Of a DNA stretch of 8,162 nt, positions 1 through 5,867 are shown in pieces. A program made the translations under genes and the position numbers. Source of the DNA: an uncultured Oscillospiraceae bacterium (GTDB taxonomy: Bacteria; Bacillota; Clostridia; Oscillospirales; Acutalibacteraceae); assembly GCA_900549155.1 (NCBI GenBank), contig URNF01000096.1, positions 1 through 8,162 on the forward strand. Reading direction: 5' to 3'. Position 1 is the stretch's first letter; the number at the start of each line of letters is the position of its first letter. The notes beneath the pieces were generated by a model that saw nothing but the letters and a program-made list of their open reading frames with translations, had not been told where the DNA came from and ran no database searches.

Positions 1-161
1 CGGCGGTAAACATTGGCGCGGGGGTTGTCCCAGCTGCGGAAGACGGCCTGAATGGCGCCCATCAGCTGCTCCTTGGGGTCGGAGGGGAAGTCCTGACCGA
101 TCTTGGCCTTATACTCGGCCTTGAACTGGCCGGCCAGCTCCTTCAGATCATCGGCGGTCAG
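1..161 (-). other. Pyruvate phosphate dikinase (PPDK) fragment fused in frame to ileS
   Basis: Reading leftwards in the ileS frame, the protein changes from the IleS C-terminal domain to a sequence I recognise as PPDK. It contains LTADDLKELAGQFK, then DFPSDPKEQLMGAI and the highly conserved AVFRSWDNPRANVYR, which belongs to the N-terminal ATP-grasp domain of PPDK (roughly residues 170-230 of the ~875-residue enzyme). The preceding residues GEGPVE still fit IleS, where an ELTxEDL-like stretch is also usual. The join therefore lies inside a short stretch similar in both genes (about 144-164). There is no stop, start or ribosome binding site at the boundary. A real fusion would lack the first ~170 residues of PPDK and the end of IleS, so I regard an assembly chimera as the likeliest explanation. 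Confidence 0.85.
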
Positions 162-2948
162 CTCCACCGGCCCCTCGCCGAAGTCAAAGCAAAGCTTGCC
201 CTCGCTGTCCAGGATGGCCTTGGCCGCCCGGCCGTCCAGCCCGGCCAGCGCCTCGCGGATCTTGCCCAGCTGCTTGCCGTACTTGGGGCCAACAGTCTTC
301 AGCTGCGGCTTAAAGTTGTAGCTCACAAAACCCTCCACCTCTTTGGTGAAGATGACCTCTTTGATGTTCAGCTCCTCCCGGATGATATCCATATAGAAGC
401 CGTCCAGGTCCTTATCGGCCTTGACGTACATCTCGGCCAGCGGCTGGCGGTTCTTGCGGTTGGCGCCGTTGCGGGCGGCACGGCCGAGCGCGACCACCTC
501 GAGCACCTCTTCCATGTTCGCTTCCAGCTTTTTGTCCACAAAGCGGGTGTCGACGGCGGGGAAGTCGCACAGATGGATGCTTTCGGGCGCGGTCTTGTCG
601 AGCGAGCGCACCAGGTTCTGATAGATCTCCTCGGTCATGAACGGGATCATGGGCGCTGCCGCCTTGCAGATCGTGACAAGCGCGGTATACAGCGTCATAT
701 ACGCATTAATCTTGTCCTGCTCCATGCCCTTTGCCCAGAAACGCTCACGGCTGCGGCGGACATACCAGTTGCTCATTTCATCCACGAAATCCTGCAAAGC
801 GCGCGCCGCCTCGGGGATGCGGTATTGGTCAAGGTTCTCGTCGATCGCACCGACCGTCGTGTACAGGCGGGACAAAAGCCATTTATCCATGACCGACAGC
901 TTGGCGGGATCCAGCGTATATTTTGTCGCGTCGAACTGATCGATCTCGGCATACAGCGTGAAGAACGCATAGGTGTTCCACAGCGTACCCATCAGCTTGC
1001 GCTGCCCCTCCATGACCGCCTTGCCGTGGAAACGGTTCGGGAGCCACGGGGCGGAATTGCTGTAGAAATACCAGCGGATGGCATCCGCACCATAGGTTTC
1101 CAGCGCATCAAACGGATCGACGGCGTTGCCCTTGGATTTGGACATCTTCTGCCCGTTTTCGTCCTGCACGTGACCGAGCACGATAACATTCTTATAGGGC
1201 GCTTTGTTGAAGATGAGCGTCGACACCGCCAGCAGCGAATAGAACCAGCCGCGCGTCTGATCGACCGCCTCGGAAATGAAGTCGGCGGGGAACTGCTGCT
1301 CAAACAGGTCGGCATTTTCAAACGGATAGTGATGCTGTGCAAACGGCATCGAGCCGGAGTCAAACCAGCAATCGAGCACCTCCGGCACGCGGTGCATCTC
1401 CTTGCCGCAGTGCGGACACTTGATCGTCACCGCGTCGATGAAGGGACGGTGCAGCTCGATGTCGTCGGGACAGTTGTCCGACATCTCCTTCAGTTCGGCG
1501 ATGCTGCCGATCGCATGGCGGTGACCGCAGGAGCATTCCCAAATGTTCAGCGGCGTGCCCCAATAGCGGTTGCGGCTGATGCCCCAATCCTGCACATTTT
1601 CAAGCCAGTCGCCGAAACGCCCCTTGCCGATGCTGGCGGGGATCCAGTTGATGGTGTTGTTATTTTTGATGAGGTCGTCGCGCACATCGGTCATCTTGAT
1701 GAACCAGGACTCGCGCGCATAGTAGAGCAGCGGCGTGTCGCAGCGCCAGCAGAACGGATAGTCATGCTCAAACTTCGGCGCGTCGAACAGCTGGCCGCGC
1801 TTGTCGAGATCCTCCAAAACGAGCGGATCTGCCTTTTTCACGAACAGACCGGCAAACGGCGTTTCGGGAGACATATTACCCTTGCTGTCCACCAGCTGCA
1901 CAAACGGCAGGTCATAGCGTCTGCCCACCTGGGCGTCGTCTTCACCGAAGGCAGGCGCGATGTGGACGATGCCCGTGCCGTCGCCCATGGTGACATAGTC
2001 GGCACAGGTGACGAAGAAGCCGCGCTTGTGCTGCTTGTCCGCCAGCTCCTTGGCGCAGGCATACAGCGGCTCATATTCCCGATTTTCCAGCTCCTTGCCG
2101 ACATAGCGCTCCAAGACCGTATATGCCGGGGTGTCGTCGGTCGCCAGCTTGCCGAGCACGCGGTCAAGCAGCGCCTCGGCGATATAATAGGTATAGCCGT
2201 CGGCGGCTTTCACCTTGCAATAGGTATCCTTCGGGTTGACGCACAGCGCGACGTTCGAGGGCAGCGTCCACGGCGTGGTCGTCCAGGCGAGGAACCATGC
2301 GTCCTCACCCACCGCCTTGAACCGCACAACGGCGCTGCGCTCCTTCACGCATTTATAGCCCTGCGCCACCTCATGGCTGGACAGCGGCGTGCCGCAGCGC
2401 GGGCAATAGGGCACGATCTTGAAGCCCTTATACAAAAGGCCGCGCTCCCAAATTTTCTTCAGCGCCCACCACTCCGACTCGATGAAGTCGTTGTGATAGG
2501 TCACATACGGATGCTCCATGTCCGCCCAAAAGCCGACCGTGTCGGAGAAATCCTCCCACATGCCCTTATACTTCCAGACGCTTTCCTTACACTTGTCGAT
2601 GAACGGCTCCAGACCGTATTTTTCGATCTGCTCCTTGCCGTCCAGTCCCAGTTCCTTTTCGACTTCCAGCTCCACCGGCAGACCGTGGGTGTCCCAGCCT
2701 GCCTTGCGCGGCACCATATAGCCCTTCATGGTGCGATAGCGCGGGATCATGTCCTTGATCACGCGGGTGAGCACATGGCCGATGTGCGGCTTGCCGTTCG
2801 CCGTCGGAGGACCGTCATAAAAAGTATAGGTCTCGCCCTTTTTGCGGTTATCCATACTTTTCTCGAAAATACGGTTGTCCGTCCAAAACTTTTCAATTTC
2901 CTTTTCGCGCCCGACAAAGTTGAGATCGGCAGATACTTTTTTGTACAT
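1..2948 (-). CDS. ileS: Isoleucyl-tRNA synthetase, 3' end replaced in frame by a PPDK-like segment; partial at left edge
   Basis: Cytoplasmic class I enzyme that charges tRNA-Ile with isoleucine. The start at 2948 has a GGGAGG ribosome binding site 9 nt upstream, and the frame stays open for 982 codons to the window edge. Visible features in order: the HIGH motif (residues 55-58, nt 2775-2786); a CPRC pair at 182-185; the CP1 editing domain with WTTTPWTLPSN and GTGIVHIAP; a second Cys set (C472, C474, C511, C514) likely to bind zinc; KMSKS at 601-605 (nt 1134-1148); the anticodon-binding helical domain; and the start of the C-terminal domain (GRAARNGANRKNRQPL, PKYGK). The layout resembles the eukaryote-like IleS type, which usually has about 1,040 residues and is often mupirocin-tolerant (family knowledge). 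IleS similarity ends near residue 935, and the remaining codons resemble pyruvate phosphate dikinase, so about 100 native C-terminal residues are missing. Transcription is controlled by the upstream T-box. Confidence 0.93.
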   Translation of the reverse strand, partial: MYKKVSADLNFVGREKEIEKFWTDNRIFEKSMDNRKKGETYTFYDGPPTANGKPHIGHVLTRVIKDMIPRYRTMKGYMVPRKAGWDTHGLPVELEVEKELGLDGKEQIEKYGLEPFIDKCKESVWKYKGMWEDFSDTVGFWADMEHPYVTYHNDFIESEWWALKKIWERGLLYKGFKIVPYCPRCGTPLSSHEVAQGYKCVKERSAVVRFKAVGEDAWFLAWTTTPWTLPSNVALCVNPKDTYCKVKAADGYTYYIAEALLDRVLGKLATDDTPAYTVLERYVGKELENREYEPLYACAKELADKQHKRGFFVTCADYVTMGDGTGIVHIAPAFGEDDAQVGRRYDLPFVQLVDSKGNMSPETPFAGLFVKKADPLVLEDLDKRGQLFDAPKFEHDYPFCWRCDTPLLYYARESWFIKMTDVRDDLIKNNNTINWIPASIGKGRFGDWLENVQDWGISRNRYWGTPLNIWECSCGHRHAIGSIAELKEMSDNCPDDIELHRPFIDAVTIKCPHCGKEMHRVPEVLDCWFDSGSMPFAQHHYPFENADLFEQQFPADFISEAVDQTRGWFYSLLAVSTLIFNKAPYKNVIVLGHVQDENGQKMSKSKGNAVDPFDALETYGADAIRWYFYSNSAPWLPNRFHGKAVMEGQRKLMGTLWNTYAFFTLYAEIDQFDATKYTLDPAKLSVMDKWLLSRLYTTVGAIDENLDQYRIPEAARALQDFVDEMSNWYVRRSRERFWAKGMEQDKINAYMTLYTALVTICKAAAPMIPFMTEEIYQNLVRSLDKTAPESIHLCDFPAVDTRFVDKKLEANMEEVLEVVALGRAARNGANRKNRQPLAEMYVKADKDLDGFYMDIIREELNIKEVIFTKEVEGFVSYNFKPQLKTVGPKYGKQLGKIREALAGLDGRAAKAILDSEGKLCFDFGEGPVELTADDLKELAGQFKAEYKAKIGQDFPSDPKEQLMGAIQAVFRSWDNPRANVYR

Positions 2949-2957
2949 TATTATATA

Positions 2958-2963
2958 CCTCCC
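2958..2963 (-). promoter_or_regulatory. Ribosome binding site of ileS
   Basis: GGGAGG on the minus strand, 9 nt before the ATG at 2948. It lies just beyond the U-tract of the T-box terminator, so it is transcribed only when the terminator is read through. This supports the chosen start. Confidence 0.85.
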
Positions 2964-2965
2964 AC

Positions 2966-3006
2966 AAAAAAAATAAATGCCTTCGCCCGAAACGGGACGA
3001 AGACAT
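2966..3006 (-). terminator. T-box leader intrinsic terminator
   Basis: The arms ATGTCTTCG plus CCCG (3006-2993, one bulged T at 2997) pair with CGGG plus CGAAGGCAT (2989-2977) around a TTT loop, followed by a T-rich tract (2976-2966). The 5' arm reuses the CUUCG/CCC sequence needed for the antiterminator, so the two structures are mutually exclusive, as expected for a T-box switch. Confidence 0.9.
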
Positions 3007-3210
3007 CTTCGCTAACCACCCATTACTGCATACCGACATATGCGCTTTCGATAACGGAAAAGCACCGGTCAGACCTACTGAGCAACATGCATTCAGCCGA
3101 CAGCTCCGGAGGGATCTTCACCGTGCCGTACTCCCGCTCGGGCTCTCACCGTCCCCGATTCGCTGCCGTTTTCCGTGCACCGTTACTGTCTCCATCACAG
3201 CTTTGTGTTC

Positions 3211-3239
3211 ATCATATACCCTTTTTTTACAGTTGTCAA
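3211..3239 (-). promoter_or_regulatory. Promoter for the T-box leader and ileS
   Basis: On the minus strand, TTGACA (3239-3234), a 17-nt spacer and TATGAT (3216-3211) make a near-perfect sigma-A promoter. Transcription would start around 3204, giving a leader of about 255 nt before the ileS ATG. Confidence 0.88.
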
Positions 3240-3276
3240 GGGGTGTGCAAAATCTGAAATATACGTTTATGCATCC

Positions 3277-3312
3277 ATTTTATACATTTATACGGAATGC
3301 AATGTATAAAAT
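3277..3312. repeat. 12-bp perfect inverted repeat in the divergent intergenic region
   Basis: ATTTTATACATT (3277-3288) is the exact reverse complement of AATGTATAAAAT (3301-3312), separated by 12 nt. It lies in AT-rich sequence between the divergent promoters, 38 bp upstream of the ileS -35 and about 54 bp upstream of the transporter -35. There is no adjacent T-run and it is outside both predicted transcripts, so an operator or DNA-structure role is more likely than a terminator. The cognate regulator is unknown. The half-sites weakly resemble ArgR half-sites but do not match the consensus. Confidence 0.6.
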
Positions 3313-3341
3313 CAGAAAAAATCGCGTTTTTTCAAAAAAAT

Positions 3342-3359
3342 ATTGAATTTTTATTCATT
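3342..3359. promoter_or_regulatory. Putative ArgR operator (ARG box) upstream of the transporter promoter
   Basis: The 18-bp sequence ATTGAATTTTTATTCATT fits the classical ARG-box consensus WNTGAATWWWWATTCANW at every position and contains the palindrome TGAAT-N4-ATTCA. It ends 6 bp before the -35 hexamer of the transporter promoter, so a bound ArgR hexamer could block RNA polymerase. ArgR/AhrC using arginine as corepressor is well established in Bacillota. Occupancy here is inferred from sequence only, and AT-rich sequence raises the chance of a coincidental match. Confidence 0.6.
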
Positions 3360-3365
3360 TTCCTA

Positions 3366-3394
3366 TTGACATATGCGAAATCGTGTATTATAAT
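3366..3394 (+). promoter_or_regulatory. Promoter of the amino-acid ABC transporter operon
   Basis: TTGACA (3366-3371) and TATAAT (3389-3394) with a 17-nt spacer match the full sigma-A consensus. Transcription should start near 3401. The following ~60-nt leader is A/C-rich and shows no stable hairpin, so control probably acts at initiation rather than by attenuation. Confidence 0.92.
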
Positions 3395-3463
3395 ACACCC
3401 ATCGTTTGAACGAACCAACAAAAACAAACACAAAAAACAAATTTGAAAAAGGGGTTATCGATC

Positions 3464-4312
3464 ATGAAAAAAGTTTTAAGTCTCCTGGCAGTCATTGCGA
3501 TTGCTGCCACCGTCATCTGCTTCGCCGGCTGTGGCGAAAAGGTCACCGCGAAGGTCATTGATTATCAGCTCACCAGTGAGGAATATGCTTTCGCCGTCAA
3601 TCCGAAGGACGCCGATCTTCTCGCAAAGGTCAATGCATTTCTGAAAGAGATCCAGGGCAACGGCAAATTCGACGAGGTCGTCGGTCACTACTTCGGCGAG
3701 GGCTCGCCGGTTGAAATCACCTCCGCCAAAGAGGACAGCACGAAGGATCAGCTGGTCGTTGTGACCGAGCCGGGCTTCGAGCCGTTTGAATACACCTCGG
3801 GCGACAAATATGTCGGCATCGACATGGAGCTTGCGAAAATGCTCGCCGACAGTCTCGGCAAAGAGCTGGTCATCAAGCCCATCGACTTTGACTCCATCTT
3901 CCAGACGCTGAACACCGACGGTGCCGACATCGGCATGGCGGGTATCACCAAGAACGAAGAGCGTGCAAAGCTCGTCAGCTTCAGCGACTCCTACTACAAC
4001 GCAGCACAGAAGCTGATCGTTAAGAGCAACGACACGAAGTTCAAGGATGTCAAGAGCAAGGAAGATGTGGAGACTGTGCTGAAATCTCTCTCCAAGGATG
4101 TCAAGATCGGCGTGCAGACCGGCACCACCGGCCACTCCTATGTTGACGGCGACGAGAGCTTCGGCTTCGCGGGACTGACCGCCACCGCCGTCGGCTATCA
4201 GACCGGTTCGCTGGCTGTGAACGCCATGCTCAACGGCGACGTTGACTATGTCATCATCGACGAAGCGCCCGCGGCTTGCATCGTGAAAGCGATCAACGCC
4301 CTCAACGGCTAA
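3464..4312 (+). CDS. Circularly permuted amino-acid ABC transporter substrate-binding lipoprotein
   Basis: Extracytoplasmic binding protein (SBP family 3, polar amino acids) delivering ligand to the permease encoded next. The 282 residues start at ATG 3464, with AGGGG 9 nt upstream. A TTG 21 nt further up is in frame but would overlap this site and lengthen the signal peptide. Residues 1-22 are a lipoprotein signal, with lipobox FAGC and lipidated Cys23. Unusually, residues 27-78 (AKVIDYQLTSEEYAFAV through FDEVVGHYFG) are what normally forms the C-terminus of this family. The normal N-terminal start, LVVVTEPGFEPFEY, follows at 97-110 after a linker. The protein ends at DYVIIDEAPAACIVKAINAL, just where the hinge strand back to lobe 1 is normally found. 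Ligand-site residues appear retained: R167 (carboxylate), the TGTTG turn 219-223 and D266 (amino group). The ARG box hints at a basic amino acid, but the substrate is unproven. Confidence 0.93.
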   Translation: MKKVLSLLAVIAIAATVICFAGCGEKVTAKVIDYQLTSEEYAFAVNPKDADLLAKVNAFLKEIQGNGKFDEVVGHYFGEGSPVEITSAKEDSTKDQLVVVTEPGFEPFEYTSGDKYVGIDMELAKMLADSLGKELVIKPIDFDSIFQTLNTDGADIGMAGITKNEERAKLVSFSDSYYNAAQKLIVKSNDTKFKDVKSKEDVETVLKSLSKDVKIGVQTGTTGHSYVDGDESFGFAGLTATAVGYQTGSLAVNAMLNGDVDYVIIDEAPAACIVKAINALNG

Positions 4313-4327
4313 GAGTTTCATGCAGCG

Positions 4328-4353
4328 CCTCTCCCCCTTTCATGAGGGAGAGG
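4328..4353 (+). other. Intercistronic hairpin between binding protein and permease genes
   Basis: CCTCTCCC (4328-4335) pairs perfectly with GGGAGAGG (4346-4353) around a 10-nt loop. No T-run follows, so it is not a classical terminator. In this position it could stabilise the 3' end of the binding-protein message or cause partial termination, giving more binding protein than permease, as is common in ABC operons. The role is inferred. Confidence 0.6.
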
Positions 4354-4380
4354 TACTGCCATATTTGAAAGGAACACCGT

Positions 4381-5088
4381 ATGTCTTTTAATGTGAAATG
4401 GGACGCGTTTGTGCGTGCCTTTATCGACAACGACGGCTACAAAAAGGTGTTGACCGGCTTGCAGAATACGCTGATCATCGCCGTGGTCGGTCTGCTCATC
4501 GGCATTGTGATCGGCACGATCATTGCCGCCGTTGAGGTCATGCCGAAATACAAGCGTCTGCCGCGTATTCTTGACAAGATCTGCCGCGTGTATGTCGCGT
4601 TCTTCCGCGGCACACCGCTTGTGGTACAGCTGCTGGTCGGCTATTTCGTTCTGCGGCCGCTCCTCGGATTACAGCTCTCCGCTTTGGCGTCCGGCGCCAT
4701 CATCTTCGGCATGAACAGCGGTGCCTATGTTTCCGAGATCATGCGCGGCGGCATCAACTCGGTGGACGGCGGACAGATGGAAGCGGGACGTGCCGTCGGT
4801 CTCGGCTATTGGACAACCATGGTCAAGATCGTCATCCCGCAGGCAGTGAAAAACATCCTGCCCACCCTCGGCAACGAATTCATCGCACTGATCAAGGACA
4901 CGTCCGTTGTCAGCTTTATCGGTGCAGAGGATCTGTATGTCGCATTCAAATATATCGGCACGAACAACTATGAGTTCATGGTTCCCTATCTTGTCATGGC
5001 ACTCATTTATATCGTGCTGGTGCTGCTCATCACACTGGGCATTCATCTGATGGAGAGGAGGCTGAAGAAGAGTGATAGACGTAATTGA
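4381..5088 (+). CDS. Amino-acid ABC transporter permease (HisM/GlnP family)
   Basis: Membrane subunit of the polar amino-acid uptake transporter, 235 residues, usual for the family. The start ATG at 4381 has AAAGGA (4368-4373) 7 nt upstream. Hydrophobic segments lie at about 29-53, 70-92, 97-117, 167-185 and 200-223, consistent with five transmembrane helices. The conserved FFRGTPLVVQ stretch (74-83) is typical of this family. The cytoplasmic EAA loop, which contacts the ATPase, is clear: EAGRAVG from 134 and IVIP at 150-153. Only one permease gene is present, so it probably works as a homodimer. Its last 17 nt overlap the ATPase gene, suggesting translational coupling. The substrate cannot be read from the sequence. 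Confidence 0.95.
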   Translation: MSFNVKWDAFVRAFIDNDGYKKVLTGLQNTLIIAVVGLLIGIVIGTIIAAVEVMPKYKRLPRILDKICRVYVAFFRGTPLVVQLLVGYFVLRPLLGLQLSALASGAIIFGMNSGAYVSEIMRGGINSVDGGQMEAGRAVGLGYWTTMVKIVIPQAVKNILPTLGNEFIALIKDTSVVSFIGAEDLYVAFKYIGTNNYEFMVPYLVMALIYIVLVLLITLGIHLMERRLKKSDRRN

Positions 5089-5824
5089 CCTCACCAAAAA
5101 ATACGGCGACCTGACCGTTTTGAACGGTATCAGCGAGACCATCAACGAGGGCGAGCGCATCGTCATCATCGGTCCCTCCGGCAGCGGCAAGAGCACCTTC
5201 CTCAGATGTCTCAACTGCATGGAAGACCCCACCTCCGGCTCCATTATGTTTGAGGGCGTGGACATTGCCGACATGAAGGTGGACATCAACGTGCACCGCC
5301 AGCACATGGGCATGGTGTTCCAGCAGTTCAATCTTTTCAACAACAAGACGGTGCTGCAGAATATCACGCTGGCACCGCTGCACATCGGTCTCAAAAAAGT
5401 TCGCGGACGCAGCGAGCGCGCCGCTTTCAAGGCGCAGGTCACGGCGCATGCGCATGAGCTTTTGCAGCGTATCGGACTGGACGATTGGGCAGATAAATAC
5501 CCCTCCACCCTCTCCGGCGGTCAGAAGCAGCGCGTCGCCATCGTGCGCGCACTGGCGATGAACCCGAAGGTCATCCTGTTTGACGAGCCGACCTCGGCGC
5601 TCGATCCCGAAATGGTCGGCGAGGTGCTGGATCTCATCAAGCAGCTTGCCGACGAAGGCATGACCATGATCATCGTCACGCACGAAATGAGCTTTGCCCG
5701 CGAGGTCGCAACCCGCGTTTTGTTTGTGGACGAGGGCAAGATCATGGAACAGGGCACGCCCGAGGAGATCTTCGATCATCCGAAGTGCGACCGTCTCAAA
5801 TCGTTCCTTGCAAAGGTGCTGTAA
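5072..5824 (+). CDS. Amino-acid ABC transporter ATP-binding protein (GlnQ/HisP family)
   Basis: Cytoplasmic ATPase powering the transporter, 250 residues, full length. Motifs are intact: Walker A GPSGSGKST (34-42), Q-loop QQFNLF (84-89), signature LSGGQ (147-151), Walker B VILFDEPTSALDPE (167-180) and switch His204 in VTHE. I chose the GTG at 5072 because AGGAGG lies 10 nt upstream (5056-5061, inside the permease gene) and the N-terminus MIDVIDLTKKYG aligns with the family. It overlaps the permease by 17 nt in another frame. As last gene of the operon it is followed 10 nt later by a strong hairpin. Its closest relatives are polar amino-acid ATPases; assigning glutamine, histidine or arginine specificity from this subunit would be unsafe. 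Confidence 0.96.
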   Translation: MIDVIDLTKKYGDLTVLNGISETINEGERIVIIGPSGSGKSTFLRCLNCMEDPTSGSIMFEGVDIADMKVDINVHRQHMGMVFQQFNLFNNKTVLQNITLAPLHIGLKKVRGRSERAAFKAQVTAHAHELLQRIGLDDWADKYPSTLSGGQKQRVAIVRALAMNPKVILFDEPTSALDPEMVGEVLDLIKQLADEGMTMIIVTHEMSFAREVATRVLFVDEGKIMEQGTPEEIFDHPKCDRLKSFLAKVL

Positions 5825-5834
5825 AATCAACAAG

Positions 5835-5863
5835 AAAGGACTCTGCTTTGTGCAGAGTCCTTT
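5835..5863. terminator. Bidirectional terminator between convergent genes
   Basis: A perfect 12-bp stem, AAAGGACTCTGC (5835-5846) with GCAGAGTCCTTT (5852-5863), around a TTTGT loop. On the plus strand the stem ends in TTTT, suiting the transporter operon. On the minus strand the stem begins 5 nt after the stop of the transglutaminase-like gene and also ends in TTT followed by T-rich sequence. It probably serves both convergent units. Confidence 0.85.
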
Positions 5864-5867
5864 TCAG

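Larger units (their letters stand above)
2949..3204 (-). ncRNA. T-box riboswitch leader of ileS (Ile specifier AUC)
   Basis: The leader senses uncharged tRNA-Ile and lets transcription continue into ileS. The T-box core AATGGGTGGTTAGCG spans 3024-3010, with the tRNA-end-binding UGGU at 3018-3015. Its U would pair with discriminator A73 of tRNA-Ile. The antiterminator can form as GGG, a 7-nt bulge (UGGUUAG), CGAAG, loop AUGU, CUUCG, then CCC. Stem I has a GATGGAGA kink-turn-like element, AGTA (3187-3184) opposite GTGAAGATC, and a distal GGTGAGAGCC element. The ATC at 3115-3113 sits where the specifier codon is expected and reads Ile. A stem III candidate runs from ACCG (about 3069) to CGGT (about 3031). 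The core differs from the commoner GGTGGTACCGCG form. Motif recognition is strong; the exact pairing is by eye. Confidence 0.9.

Noticed and set aside
1..161. A bifunctional IleS-PPDK enzyme
   Set aside because: The join removes the end of IleS and about the first 170 residues of PPDK, including much of its nucleotide-binding domain. A dual enzyme is implausible; I keep it as a chimera to verify.
573..3257. An 894-codon open frame on the plus strand antisense to ileS
   Set aside because: It is codon-phase aligned with ileS, whose minus-strand protein carries HIGH, KMSKS and editing motifs. The plus-strand product has no recognisable motif and runs through the T-box leader and ileS promoter. 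It arises from the GC-biased codons of ileS.
3443..3463. Upstream in-frame TTG start for the binding protein
   Set aside because: It would put the best ribosome binding site inside the coding region and add seven residues before a typical MKK lipoprotein signal. ATG 3464 is better.
3395..3463. A riboswitch or attenuator in the transporter leader
   Set aside because: The ~60-nt leader is A/C-rich, with only a 4-bp possible stem and no terminator.
3464..4312. Binding protein as a truncated or frameshifted pseudogene lacking its C-terminus
   Set aside because: The missing C-terminal block is present at the N-terminus with conserved residues, the ligand residues are intact and there is no frameshift, so permutation explains the whole length.
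3476..4321. A 281-codon minus-strand open frame opposite the binding protein gene
   Set aside because: It has no RBS or recognisable motif, and the plus strand encodes a clear lipoprotein with promoter and RBS.
4669..5833. Two overlapping long minus-strand open frames opposite the permease and ATPase genes
   Set aside because: The plus strand has intact EAA, Walker and signature motifs; the minus-strand products look like arbitrary His/Asp/Arg-rich translations.
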